Part shown: positions 43,713-52,700 of the stretch, in pieces
How the letters are laid out: each line of letters begins with the position of its first letter
Numbering within the stretch: the stretch's first letter is position 1
IMG/VR virus record: IMGVR_UViG_3300008050_007858
Span: 1-54,188 of that record
From: a virus
DNA: 54,188 nucleotides
Strand: one strand, 5' to 3'
Position numbers and translations under genes: made by a program
The notes under the pieces: model-generated
Database searches by the model: none
Told to the model about the DNA's origin: nothing
The model's input: the letters and a program-made list of their open reading frames with translations, nothing else

Positions 43713-44459
43713 TCAAAATTCCATAAAGTTTTTCTTACAAAATTCCAAAGCTTGCTCTAAGGACTCCACTTGATATTGTCCTTGGTTGATTTTTGGGTCA
43801 GCGTGCATATGATAAATTCTCGGCTTAAGGTGGTCGTCGCCAAATTCATGATGAAACTTTCGTTGCTTTTCTCGATTAGCTTTGCTGCGAATATTATATT
43901 CTACCGGCAGGATATAGAGTTTAAGACCTTCTTTACACCCCTCCCACAATGAAGCCCTAAAAGAGGGTTGGTCCCAGGGAGATATATGAAAATACCTATA
44001 AAAATATTCTTTCCAACGAGCGAAGAGTCGATTAGCTTGTGGACTCTTCCTGTATCCCATAACACCCGTGTTTACTTCTGAAAAAGCATATGGAACTACT
44101 CCATATTCGGGTATAGTGGTGGTGTATTTCTTTCTCTTACGAGCTAAATCATGGCATATAACCACGTCAAAAACATCCAACATCTCAAACACATCCGATA
44201 TATCATGATTAACAATGGTATCTGTATCTAAAAAGATAGTGGACTCATACGGAGATTGATCCATGTAATCAATCTTAGATCTTAGGTGACTAACTGTAAT
44301 TATTTTTAAATTGTCGATATGGGGAGATTCCACATCACGGTCAGCAAACATGGTGATATCTATGTCGGGCATCGCTTGTTTAACAGACTGGGCCGAGAGA
44401 AGGGCTTCTTTTATGAAGTTTTCCCCATAAGCTATATAAAGAATTCCTTGTGACGTCAT
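43713..44459 (-). CDS. GT-A fold glycosyltransferase, GT8-like
   Basis: A 248-residue protein with GT-A features: ILYIAYGENFIKEALLSAQS as first strand and helix, IFLDTDTIV with the metal-binding DxD (Asp78-Asp80), and GVMGYRKS, PWDQPSF and HMHAD later, as in GT8 and related retaining transferases. It would add one sugar from a nucleotide donor. No membrane segment or signal is seen, so it acts in the cytoplasm. It starts with ATG two bases after the preceding gene. The sugar donor and product are unknown. Confidence 0.75.
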   Translation of the reverse strand: MTSQGILYIAYGENFIKEALLSAQSVKQAMPDIDITMFADRDVESPHIDNLKIITVSHLRSKIDYMDQSPYESTIFLDTDTIVNHDISDVFEMLDVFDVVICHDLARKRKKYTTTIPEYGVVPYAFSEVNTGVMGYRKSPQANRLFARWKEYFYRYFHISPWDQPSFRASLWEGCKEGLKLYILPVEYNIRSKANREKQRKFHHEFGDDHLKPRIYHMHADPKINQGQYQVESLEQALEFCKKNFMEF

Positions 44460-44460
44460 T

Positions 44461-45450
44461 TTATTTTTTTATCCTTCTTATTTCATTATACACTTTTTGA
44501 GCCCATTGTATAGGGTCGTACTCTTGATCGAATTTAAGCTTGGCCGATCGGGAAACTTCGGTTCGATGAGACGGATCTTTCAAATTTTCAAATGCTTTTA
44601 ACCAGCTATGCTTGTAGTGGGCTAGGTACCCACATTGCTCATCCCCGAGTAAGTGAAAATTGCTGGGAGTTATATCTGCTACAACTGGGATTCCTAACTG
44701 ATGGAACACAAACGCTCTTCCAGCATTGGACTTATTTTTAAACCTAATCGTATAATCCGTTGAGTACAGCCCAAGATCAGGATCCGTCACTGTCTTGTCG
44801 AACTCCCCAGGAGTCATAGAGGTTACATTAGGAACTAGACCAATATCACACTCTCGTAGACTCTTTTCTATAGTATCATAGTTCCAATATTCTAGAGTGA
44901 TATTGGGGATTTTTGGTATCCCCACTGTCCAGGATTTAAACCCAGGGGAAGTTATAATTTTTAAGGTTATAGGGTTTGTCTCGCTAAACTCTTCCAGGGC
45001 AGTTGTTAGGTGAGGAGAAAATTTACACAAATGAGTGTGGCTTCCATGATAGCCAAAAATCAAATTCTTCTTATTTGAGTGAGTCTTAAGCGGAATATCC
45101 CTGAACATATCCTCAATTAGGGGGAAATAAAAGACATTGGGATGATGAGACAAACTTATTTTTTCTTCTATGGATCCCACAATAATAAAATCTTGACCCA
45201 CATGATCGTTGTCGGACGCTAAATTTATCGCTCCATAAATTTTGTCAGTATATTTCTCTTTGAGGGGTTGTATCAGATGTGAGTCATTTTTTGAAACAAT
45301 GATGACATCTGCTTTTTCTACTTCTTCTGTAACGGCGGTAATCTGGGAGTTAATGCCCGCTTCGTTAAAGTACTTATTGAGATCTCGAACCCATATCCTA
45401 TACGATCCTACAGCACAGTTATGATCGCTACTTACAAATACTATTTTCAT
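44461..45450 (-). CDS. GT-B glycosyltransferase-like protein
   Basis: A 329-residue protein. IVFVSSDHNCAVGSYRIWV and VIIVSKNDSHLI give the N-terminal Rossmann half, LIFGYHGSHTHLCKFSPHLT the interdomain segment, and RECDIGLVPNV and NAGRAFVFHQLGIPVVAD the C-terminal half. The usual donor-site 'E-x7-E' reads RAFVFHQLG here, so a canonical Glu is missing and the catalytic state is uncertain. It could act on an unusual donor or be a partner subunit. It is one base from the GT8-like gene and two bases from the methyltransferase. Confidence 0.65.
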   Translation of the reverse strand: MKIVFVSSDHNCAVGSYRIWVRDLNKYFNEAGINSQITAVTEEVEKADVIIVSKNDSHLIQPLKEKYTDKIYGAINLASDNDHVGQDFIIVGSIEEKISLSHHPNVFYFPLIEDMFRDIPLKTHSNKKNLIFGYHGSHTHLCKFSPHLTTALEEFSETNPITLKIITSPGFKSWTVGIPKIPNITLEYWNYDTIEKSLRECDIGLVPNVTSMTPGEFDKTVTDPDLGLYSTDYTIRFKNKSNAGRAFVFHQLGIPVVADITPSNFHLLGDEQCGYLAHYKHSWLKAFENLKDPSHRTEVSRSAKLKFDQEYDPIQWAQKVYNEIRRIKK

Positions 45451-45452
45451 TT

Positions 45453-46121
45453 TTAGAATCTTTTACGAATGATTACTTGATGATTAGGATTACCGCTGGC
45501 TGCGTTGCCGACTCTATATATTTTCACATCCTCAGCGCCCTTGATTAACCTCTCTATATCGTAGTAACAGCCAAACCTTTTGTCAAAGTCATCAAATATC
45601 CAGATAGGATTATCGGACTGTACATCTCTCAGGTTTATTACATCTTTAACCACGTCGCCATAATCGTGAGCGCCGTCGATATAAAAGAGATCAATCTTGT
45701 TATTTGACTCTTTAATTTTGTCGGCCATATTTTTGCTATTTCCTAATACAAAAGTGGTATCACTCTTGAGCCTTTCACTATACTCTATATTTCGAACGTC
45801 TTTAATATCACAACTCCAAATATGTCCGCCAGAAGCCTTGAGTGTGTGGGCGAATGTATAAAATTGAAGACCTTCGGCAGTTCCTACCTCAGCTATATTT
45901 TGGACATTAAAGTGTTGAACTATAGTGGACAGATAATATGGTCTACGCTGTAGCTCGGAAAAACATTGTTTAGTTTGAGCCTCGGACAGCTTATGGGTAT
46001 GAGCCTTATTTGCTTGGACCTTGAGAGATATATCTTCCCATATATTGATGTATTCTTGGGGAGGTGTCACCTCCTTTATATCAGGATATGTTTTTATGGT
46101 CAGTTTTTGTTCATTGTTCAT
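45453..46121 (-). CDS. class I SAM-dependent methyltransferase (Methyltransf_24-like)
   Basis: A 222-residue protein from ATG 46121. NIAEVGTAEGLQFYTFAHTL is motif I, then SCDIKD, and IDLFYIDGAHDYGDVVKDVI is the strand 4 block typical of Methyltransf_24. IFDDFDKRFGCYYDIERL follows. O-methylation of a sugar or small molecule is likely. The open frame reaches up to 46172, but I choose 46121: AAGGA lies seven bases before it (46133-46129), and it gives the ATGA overlap with the previous gene seen throughout. The longer form would overlap that gene by 55 bases. Confidence 0.75.
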   Translation of the reverse strand: MNNEQKLTIKTYPDIKEVTPPQEYINIWEDISLKVQANKAHTHKLSEAQTKQCFSELQRRPYYLSTIVQHFNVQNIAEVGTAEGLQFYTFAHTLKASGGHIWSCDIKDVRNIEYSERLKSDTTFVLGNSKNMADKIKESNNKIDLFYIDGAHDYGDVVKDVINLRDVQSDNPIWIFDDFDKRFGCYYDIERLIKGAEDVKIYRVGNAASGNPNHQVIIRKRF

Positions 46122-47026
46122 TGAGTGGTCCTTGGCGATATCATGAAGTCTAGATATTTTTGAGATACCCATTCCATATCGTAGCTTATATTATACTCAT
46201 TAATGCTCTGTTTTGTAAAGTCTAATTTGGGTGGCTCATATAACTTAACGGGAGCTAAGTTCCACTCATCTTCGTCAATGATTGTAGCTCCCAAGCCAGC
46301 CACCTCTTTGGTACCACCAGACGAAGAACAAATGATCTTACACCCACAGGCACGGGCATCAACCACAACATTGGGACAATGGTCCAACCAAGCTAAGTGG
46401 ATAAAATAATCACACGACTTCAAAATAGCCAACAAATAATGGTATTTAATATTTCCTAAATATTTTACTCGTGGATTCTCAATAGGTTTATTTTTTACTT
46501 CTCCGGCAATGAGCAATATATCTTTAGGTCCGGAGTACTTCATGAAATATTCGATATTCTCTTCTAACCTTTTGTGAGGTCTCCAGTGAGAGGCGCAACA
46601 CCACACTTTCTCATACCTGTCTTGGATATTAGAGATATTATGAGGCAGTTCATCTATCTGCTTCAGGTTGGCCCCGTTATGTATCACAATAGAGTGAGGG
46701 TGCTCCCCAAAAAAATGTGTTGTTAGTTTTTTGTTGAATTCGCTCTGAAAAATAACTCCTGTCGCATTGTCATAAGTTTTTTTAATCAACCTGTTCTGTT
46801 CCGAATAATTTTCAGAAGAATTAAAATATATTCCATCGAGCCTTTGGTACAACCCTCCTACTACTGGTTGACGAGTAGACTCAATAAACGCCAAGGTGGC
46901 AGTGGGATCTTCGTACACATTAAAAGTTACCCCTTTGTCTCCTAGGGCGTCGAACAACTTCCTCCCAAAACAGTTAGGCCCAGTATTGCTGGTTAAATTT
47001 ACATTTTGTAGGTGGAGGTTAGTCAT
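46118..47026 (-). CDS. GT4-like glycosyltransferase
   Basis: A 302-residue GT-B protein. NLTSNTGPNCFGRKLFDALG opens the acceptor domain, FQSEFNKKLTTHFF and IVIHNGANLK lead to the linker, and WCCASHWRPHKRLEENIEYF starts the donor domain. ILLIAGEVK, YHYLLAILKSCDYFIHLAWL and HCPNVVVDARACGCKII with SSSGGTKEV complete the GT4 pattern; the usual Glu in the donor motif is Asp here (VVVDARA). It is one member of the transferase run, overlapping the following gene by four bases and the previous by eight. Confidence 0.8.
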   Translation of the reverse strand: MTNLHLQNVNLTSNTGPNCFGRKLFDALGDKGVTFNVYEDPTATLAFIESTRQPVVGGLYQRLDGIYFNSSENYSEQNRLIKKTYDNATGVIFQSEFNKKLTTHFFGEHPHSIVIHNGANLKQIDELPHNISNIQDRYEKVWCCASHWRPHKRLEENIEYFMKYSGPKDILLIAGEVKNKPIENPRVKYLGNIKYHYLLAILKSCDYFIHLAWLDHCPNVVVDARACGCKIICSSSGGTKEVAGLGATIIDEDEWNLAPVKLYEPPKLDFTKQSINEYNISYDMEWVSQKYLDFMISPRTTQ

Positions 47027-48653
47027 AGCTCTTAGGGTTGTATCTAGATTTTTTTCGAATTTCTAGCATGTTCTGATACTGCTCGTGTTGGCTCTTTTTA
47101 TTGACAGCGTTTGGATTACCCACGTTGTAAACACATAACACTTCTTTTATAAAGTGACTCCGGTTGGCAGCTAGTTCTAAAGCTGGGAGCATTATAGCCT
47201 GATCATAGGAGGACTTATAATATTGTCCATCAATATCTAAAAAGTCCTTAGGGTCTATGTCTTTCCATACCCTATGTTTTAATGTTTTAAGGTGGGATGC
47301 TCGCCACACATCTTTACGAAAGTTATTTTCCCTTACGGTGAGGTCGGGATACGCAGAAGATTCGCTTCCTATTTTACCAGTGGGGTACTCTATAAAGCTT
47401 CCAAACGTAACAAGAGCTTCGTCGCCATAGTATTTGTCCAAGGTATCTAAGACATACTTATTGGATAGCCAATCATCTCCGTCTAAAATAACGATAATTT
47501 CTTCATCGTCAGGGCTGGCTTCTCTAATAAGATCTTCTATGTTCTTGAGCGCATATTTTTTCGTTTTATTTTTAAATAAGTGAAACCTTTTATCTTCCCC
47601 TACAAACTTTTTAGCAAAAGTATAAGTAGAGTCCGTAGATAAATCATCGCCGATATAACATCTCCAATTTGGGTTATTTTGCCCAGAGATGCTTCCTAGG
47701 GCTTTTTCTATCCATGGATCAGAATTAAACACTGGGACGATAAAGAGATATTGATTCATTTTTGTGGCAGGAGACGGGGTAGGGACACGGGGGGCTATAG
47801 TGTGAGAATGTAGGGTATCCCAAAAAAATTCTGCTCGACCTTCTAAATATTCCCTCATTTGCGCAATATTTCTGTTTTTGAACCACGTCTCTTCTTGGTG
47901 CTGGACATTATCATTAAGGATCAGCTTAGATCCCAGAAGAGCCGCCTCAATCACGAGGCGGGGGCATGTATCGGCTCCTTTGGGCAAAAAGATCAAACCT
48001 TGGTGGGAAGCTATCTTATTCAACATCGCCCTATAGGGTAATCCCGACACTATTTCGTACTTTAAATTATTGTTTTGTGCGTAAAAAATAGCGTCTTCGG
48101 TACCTTTTATCCACGAGTCCGATCCCAATATAAGATAAGACTCTTCTTTAGCTTCTGTTGGCTTGGTTTCTTCAGCTAGAGTATCTAAAAGTTCAGAGTT
48201 AAAGATTGAACTGAGGATATAATTAGATTTTGTCTCAAGCATAGGAAAACGCTCAAAATATCTCTTACTCTGATCTTCACTCATCCAAAAAACACTAGAA
48301 GCTTTAGCGAGAAACACAGCGAACAGTTTTCCAAATGAGCTTTGGTCACACTGACATGATCCCTCTATTTCTATGTGTTTTTCTATCGATCTTAATTTAC
48401 AAAATTTATAATCGTACTCTACCACTGAATATTGGAGGGTTTTAATAGCCTCAATATAACTAGTTTTATCCATGTGGGAGGCATTTGTAAAAACCCAGTG
48501 ATAATCCTTTAAGGAGTGAATTATTTCGGAAGTGACCTGATGAGAGTACAATTTAATGACCGGGACATCGGCTAGATCAATCAGCCCCTGGGTGGAAAGC
48601 TCTGCTCCGCCCACATAATCTTCCACATAGGCATCTGCCACAAAAACATACAT
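47019..48653 (-). CDS. two-domain glycosyltransferase (GT-B half plus GT2)
   Basis: A 544-residue protein. Residues 1 to about 285 read as a GT-B-like transferase (YVGGAELSTQGL, SYLILGSDSWIKGTEDAI, LIFLPKGADTCPRLVIEAAL with Glu237). A Pro/Thr linker (RVPTPSPATK) follows. Residues about 299-544 are a GT2 family enzyme: QYLFIVPVFNSDPWIEKAL, CYIGDDLSTDSTYTF and VILDGDDWLSN with the DxD at Asp391 to Asp393. Two activities in one chain could add two sugars in sequence. A Cys pair (GSCQCDQ) in the first half is odd. The start ATG overlaps the next stop as TAATG. Confidence 0.8.
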   Translation of the reverse strand: MYVFVADAYVEDYVGGAELSTQGLIDLADVPVIKLYSHQVTSEIIHSLKDYHWVFTNASHMDKTSYIEAIKTLQYSVVEYDYKFCKLRSIEKHIEIEGSCQCDQSSFGKLFAVFLAKASSVFWMSEDQSKRYFERFPMLETKSNYILSSIFNSELLDTLAEETKPTEAKEESYLILGSDSWIKGTEDAIFYAQNNNLKYEIVSGLPYRAMLNKIASHQGLIFLPKGADTCPRLVIEAALLGSKLILNDNVQHQEETWFKNRNIAQMREYLEGRAEFFWDTLHSHTIAPRVPTPSPATKMNQYLFIVPVFNSDPWIEKALGSISGQNNPNWRCYIGDDLSTDSTYTFAKKFVGEDKRFHLFKNKTKKYALKNIEDLIREASPDDEEIIVILDGDDWLSNKYVLDTLDKYYGDEALVTFGSFIEYPTGKIGSESSAYPDLTVRENNFRKDVWRASHLKTLKHRVWKDIDPKDFLDIDGQYYKSSYDQAIMLPALELAANRSHFIKEVLCVYNVGNPNAVNKKSQHEQYQNMLEIRKKSRYNPKSYD

Positions 48654-49903
48654 TAAATGTCCAGTTGAGAAAAGAGTTCATCTATTTCTTCACTGGTAGA
48701 GTCCATCTCCAAAATGGCGTCTACATACTTTTGATATATTTTTTCCTCTGAAAATTCAACCTTTAAATATTCCTGTAACTGTTTTGCCATGGATCGCTTA
48801 GCCCCTAGAGCTTCATAAGTGCTACGCAGCGATTTCTTATATGCTTCTACATCTACATAAGCCCATTTTGTGCCCCGGTTTATAACCCCATCCCAGACTG
48901 CTGCTTCTTCCACTGGTTTTAAATCGTATTTAATTTTGGTAAACAGAGGGGCTTTTTTGACCCTCCCGGATGTTGGGTTTTTCACAGGAGCGTACAAGAA
49001 ATCATTTTGGCCTGACCAAGCAGGCGCTACGACGGGCAATCCACTATAAGCAGCTTCAAAAATTGGTAGACCATACCCCTCGCCATGAGTAGTCGTTATA
49101 TAAGATTTCACAGAAGGAATTTTATATAAAGAATGAAGCTCATCTTCGCTTAGGTTTCCATGAACCAGATATACTTGACATTTTCTATCCGGATATTTTC
49201 CGCACCACGAGGAAATCTTCTTTGTGGTCATTTCATCGTCGATGATAGAATGGTTTCCCGTGTGGAACTTTAACAAAAGACCCACATCATCATTATCATG
49301 AAATTCTTCTATGAAGTTCTTTACGAGGGTGCCCACGTCCTTACGGGGGGATATCTGAGCTATCGCTAAGAAATTAAACTTTGTTTTTAGGTCGAGGTTG
49401 AGATCCACTACCTTCTTTTCCTTGACAGGATATCCAATAACGTCTATTGGTGTCTCTAGTCGCACTATGCCAGTCTCGCCAGTCTTTTTATCCTCAAATG
49501 GATAAGAAGTATTCAGGGAGCACTTAGCATGTTCAGATACTACAATGATTTTATCCACTTGGTTACATGCTTGAATCCATTCTGGGGATGCTTTATCTGT
49601 TTCTATTCCTGCGGTTACGCCGATATTAATAGTTGCGTGGTTTTGCCACTCAGTAGGCACCGTTACCTGAAGGGATATATCAAACTTGCCGCCGACATGA
49701 GCCATTTTGTTCATACACTCTAAGATACCCTTGGTCTCGGGATCATTGGTATCAATTGGCCAATTTGATACGCCCCACTCAATAGGCACCACATATATAT
49801 CAAATTGGTCCGGGCGGCTCTTTAGGGCTCTGTAAACGAGGCGGGCGTGTTCTCCATATCCACTCTTACTGAGAATTGGTCCCTTTAATAGTACTCTTAT
49901 CAT
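48653..49903 (-). CDS. GT4-like glycosyltransferase
   Basis: A 416-residue GT-B enzyme. VLLKGPILSKSGYGEHARLV has the Gly-rich acceptor loop; INIGVTAGIETDK and IIVVSEHAKCSL follow; FLAIAQISPRKDVGTLVKNF opens the donor half; GEGYGLPIFEAAYSGLPVVA is the canonical 'E-G-[FY]-G-L-x-x-x-E' donor motif. It is of full family length. Start ATG 49903 overlaps the neighbour as ATGA. It likely adds a sugar to a growing glycan; donor and linkage are unknown. Confidence 0.85.
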   Translation of the reverse strand: MIRVLLKGPILSKSGYGEHARLVYRALKSRPDQFDIYVVPIEWGVSNWPIDTNDPETKGILECMNKMAHVGGKFDISLQVTVPTEWQNHATINIGVTAGIETDKASPEWIQACNQVDKIIVVSEHAKCSLNTSYPFEDKKTGETGIVRLETPIDVIGYPVKEKKVVDLNLDLKTKFNFLAIAQISPRKDVGTLVKNFIEEFHDNDDVGLLLKFHTGNHSIIDDEMTTKKISSWCGKYPDRKCQVYLVHGNLSEDELHSLYKIPSVKSYITTTHGEGYGLPIFEAAYSGLPVVAPAWSGQNDFLYAPVKNPTSGRVKKAPLFTKIKYDLKPVEEAAVWDGVINRGTKWAYVDVEAYKKSLRSTYEALGAKRSMAKQLQEYLKVEFSEEKIYQKYVDAILEMDSTSEEIDELFSQLDI

Positions 49904-51165
49904 ATCGTTTTAAATCTCCATTTTTGATGGTTTTTTCTTTCTTCCCAAGATCCATTTTTCTCATGGAAATCAGTCATACACTGAACCCATCTATCTTTAA
50001 AATCGCTGAAGTTGTAATTCTTTTCTACATGTGCTCTTCCTGCTTTTCCGAGTTGGGCTCGTTCCTCAGGGCTCATTTCATATATTTTAACCAAAGAATC
50101 AATAAATTCTTCTTTAGTGATCCTATCCTCGTATATCCATGGCACCTGTTGGGATCCTATGACAGCCTTGGAGGCGGGCTCAATACCTATGCCAAAATAA
50201 TTTTCGCCGTCGGTGACCTGCTCCTGTAATCCCCCGGTCATGTTAACGATAATGGGTGTCTCACAAGACAGGGACTCCAGGGTTGATAACCCAAAACCTT
50301 CGGCATCTGATATATTAACCGTACAATCGGCCAAGTTATACATGAGGGATAAATCCTGCGCACTGATCTTGTCTACAGAAAACCCTATTTGCCCATTGGT
50401 GAGACCCAAATCATCAGCAATGTAGTCCAACGGCTGTCCGTGGGGATCGTGAAGATCAGTGTGCATAAGAAGAGTTGCTTTATCATGCCCCACTCGATCG
50501 AGGAATTCCTTGAACCAGAAGATCAAAGTACCAGATTGTTTTCTGCGGGCGTTTCGATTATTCCAGAAAAATACTACTTTGCCATCCATCTTATATTGTT
50601 GACGAATATTCGAGATTTTTTCCCTGTCCTCGCTGGAGATTTTCTTTTTAAAAATATGGGTATCCACTGCGTGAGGAATGTATTGTTCATCAATGGTGGG
50701 ACTCACGGTCCTCACAATGTCGCTAGTAACCTTAGAAATAGTAGCTACCTTATCGTTGGAATCATATTTACTCTTGTTAAACACGGGATAAGGATAATTA
50801 TCCCAAACATGGTAATAGATCATAGGCACGTTCTCCCGGATCTCATCCTCCATGTGCCACAACCAATCATAAAAACGTGGGTCCGTCATAAAATATAAAA
50901 TATCAGGCTTGAATTGTAACAAACAGCGCCGTATTTCCTGTTGAGTCCCATATGCTTTAACTGGCTGTATGATCCAGTCATTCCCATAGGCTTCCACAGC
51001 GGTTGTTTCATAAGAGGGGTGATCTACTGCTCCTCCTAGTGAAATTACTTTAAACTTCCCGCTTTGAAGGAGGGCCTCTATAATATACTTAGTCTGGGTG
51101 GCTACCCCAGAAGGAAGTAAAGGATGATCACTAATAGTCATCACTGTTATCTTTTTATCGGTCAA
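49900..51165 (-). CDS. GT4-like glycosyltransferase (TTG start)
   Basis: A 421-residue GT-B protein. ITVMTISDHPLLPSGVATQT has the Gly-rich acceptor loop, YHVWDNYPYPVF and SKVTSDIVRT follow, VVFFWNNRNARRKQSGTLIF opens the donor half, and ISDAEGFGLSTLESLSCETP is the canonical donor motif. The start is TTG 51165, chosen because AGGAGG (51179-51174) stands eight bases upstream and no ATG is nearer than codon 9. The Shine-Dalgarno site overlaps the stop of the previous gene. This is the first gene of the glycan run in the direction of transcription. Confidence 0.85.
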   Translation of the reverse strand: MTDKKITVMTISDHPLLPSGVATQTKYIIEALLQSGKFKVISLGGAVDHPSYETTAVEAYGNDWIIQPVKAYGTQQEIRRCLLQFKPDILYFMTDPRFYDWLWHMEDEIRENVPMIYYHVWDNYPYPVFNKSKYDSNDKVATISKVTSDIVRTVSPTIDEQYIPHAVDTHIFKKKISSEDREKISNIRQQYKMDGKVVFFWNNRNARRKQSGTLIFWFKEFLDRVGHDKATLLMHTDLHDPHGQPLDYIADDLGLTNGQIGFSVDKISAQDLSLMYNLADCTVNISDAEGFGLSTLESLSCETPIIVNMTGGLQEQVTDGENYFGIGIEPASKAVIGSQQVPWIYEDRITKEEFIDSLVKIYEMSPEERAQLGKAGRAHVEKNYNFSDFKDRWVQCMTDFHEKNGSWEERKNHQKWRFKTI

Positions 51166-51177
51166 GTTGATGTCCTC

Positions 51178-52017
51178 CTATGAACAATATTCCGTCTGGT
51201 AAAACTCGCACGTTCCGAAACGGTCTTTACAGTTTGTACACGCAGCCCGGTTTTTGATATAATTTTCTTTGGTAATATTATGTAATGCTTTAGTCAAAGC
51301 GTTAAGGGCATCTGTCGTTCTTTTTTTAGCTGCCGTCACTCTGACGAATTCTGCCTTCTTGCCGGCTTTCGCTGTTCGCTTCAATAAAACGAAGTGACAA
51401 TCCACATCTTTGGGGTCAACTTCGTACTTCTGGGCATAGAAATGCTTGTAGAATACGAGTTGATAAGCGAGGATTTTGTCGCTCTTCTTTTCACGCTTCC
51501 ATCCCCAAGAGCAGGTCTTCCAATCAATCAGGTGAACTTTTTCATCCTTCTTGGAGTAGACCACGAGGTCAATAAAACCTTTGAAGTTTTTTTCTGCTTC
51601 CGTGAATTCTGTGATGGGTACATAGAGTTGTTCTTCTGCTTTGAGTACTTCCCAGTCCTCGCCCAGCTTGCCGAACTTGTCGGCTAGGCATCGGTAAAGG
51701 TCCGGAACGATTTCAATACCATTTACAAGCCACTCTTTGAGTTTAAAATCACGCTTGGCTCGCTGTTGCTCACTCTCGGGCAGAGCTTTGAGTTCTTTCA
51801 AGAACTGCTCTTTAACTAGCGTTTCAATTGTGCCGGCACCTCTGTACTTTTCGGGAGAAGTCAAAGTAAATTCACAAACAGTGTGAAGAGCCTTCCCAAA
51901 AGCAGTGAAAATGTTGCCCTCGAACTGGGCAACCTTGTCAATGTAAGTTAGTTTGTGATAGTGGGGGCAGATGTGCCAGTTCCGCCACTCGGAATACGAA
52001 ATGTGTTTGCCGGCCAA
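51178..52017 (-). CDS. PD-(D/E)XK nuclease with probable Fe-S cluster (RecB/Cas4-like)
   Basis: A 279-residue nuclease of the PD-(D/E)XK superfamily. FGKALHTVCE contains the conserved His45, KGFIDLVVY the active-site Asp150, and VHLIDWKTC the Asp165-x-Lys167 pair. Cys17 near the N-terminus together with Cys260, Cys263 and Cys270 at the C-terminus has the spacing of the Cas4/AddB iron-sulfur cluster; Cys278 is an extra candidate. Such phage enzymes process DNA ends in recombination or degrade host DNA. Start is TTG 52017 with AAGAAGG six bases upstream. It lies between the metalloprotease and the first glycosyltransferase, with 12- to 14-base gaps. Confidence 0.85.
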   Translation of the reverse strand: MAGKHISYSEWRNWHICPHYHKLTYIDKVAQFEGNIFTAFGKALHTVCEFTLTSPEKYRGAGTIETLVKEQFLKELKALPESEQQRAKRDFKLKEWLVNGIEIVPDLYRCLADKFGKLGEDWEVLKAEEQLYVPITEFTEAEKNFKGFIDLVVYSKKDEKVHLIDWKTCSWGWKREKKSDKILAYQLVFYKHFYAQKYEVDPKDVDCHFVLLKRTAKAGKKAEFVRVTAAKKRTTDALNALTKALHNITKENYIKNRAACTNCKDRFGTCEFYQTEYCS

Positions 52018-52031
52018 TGTAACCTTCTTTC

Positions 52032-52700
52032 TTATTGGGTTTCTAGGTGGTGAAGATTATTAATCTTCTCATATAAAATAGGGCTCATTTTTTTTACTTC
52101 ATCACGCTTACCTAAATAGTAAGCCTCAAAGCCTGTAGCGAAATATTCTCTCAGTGAAACGGCTGCGTAGGGACGGACAAATATTCCCGAGGTCATCATG
52201 CGTAATGCCGTTTTCCCTAACCTCTTATAAAGAAACTCATCAAAGTTCTCATCATATTTAAGATTACCAAAATTATAACCCTCGACTCGGTACCCCTCTG
52301 ACTGGATTTCGAATTTTAGCTGTTTTCTCTTTCTTAAAAACTCTCGCTTAAGAGACTCGTCGCCATAAATATCTTCTGGGGTAATGGTTTCCATATGATG
52401 GGCAAACTCATGAATTATATCGTCTATTAAGTCTTGAGAACTAGACTGTTGATTGGAAATATAAAACACTCCATCTTTATAAACGGCGTTCACCTCCCGT
52501 GTATCAAATTCATCTAAGTGGATTATTTCAATCCCCTTAAGGTGATGTAGGTAATGCGAGGGAAAATTATTCTCAATGGATTTAAAGACAGCATTTAGAT
52601 TAATATTGTCCGAAATCGGGTCGATCTCTTTTACCTCTATTCCCCCTAGGTTGAAAAATCGAGGGGAATTATTGATCTTTTCTAAAATGTATTTTCTCAC
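52032..52700 (-). CDS. HEXXH zinc metalloprotease-like protein
   Basis: A 222-residue protein with DIIHEFAHHMET: HEFAH at 97-101 is the zinc-binding HEXXH motif and Glu98 the likely catalyst. A third ligand may be Glu185 or Glu192 in SLREYFATGFEAYY, far downstream as in gluzincin-like or related families. No signal peptide or membrane helix is visible, so it acts in the cytoplasm or is packaged. It might cut a host or phage protein; prohead proteases of T4 are not of this type. Start is GTG overlapping the phoH stop (GTGA). I cannot name its family more closely. Confidence 0.7.
   Translation of the reverse strand: MRKYILEKINNSPRFFNLGGIEVKEIDPISDNINLNAVFKSIENNFPSHYLHHLKGIEIIHLDEFDTREVNAVYKDGVFYISNQQSSSQDLIDDIIHEFAHHMETITPEDIYGDESLKREFLRKRKQLKFEIQSEGYRVEGYNFGNLKYDENFDEFLYKRLGKTALRMMTSGIFVRPYAAVSLREYFATGFEAYYLGKRDEVKKMSPILYEKINNLHHLETQ

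Noticed and set aside
46122-46172. 17-residue extension of the methyltransferase at 45453
   Set aside because: AAGGA and an ATGA overlap support the start at 46121.
50389-50898. Plus-strand ORF of 169 residues
   Set aside because: Entirely opposite a well-supported GT4 gene; no motif and no matching operon.
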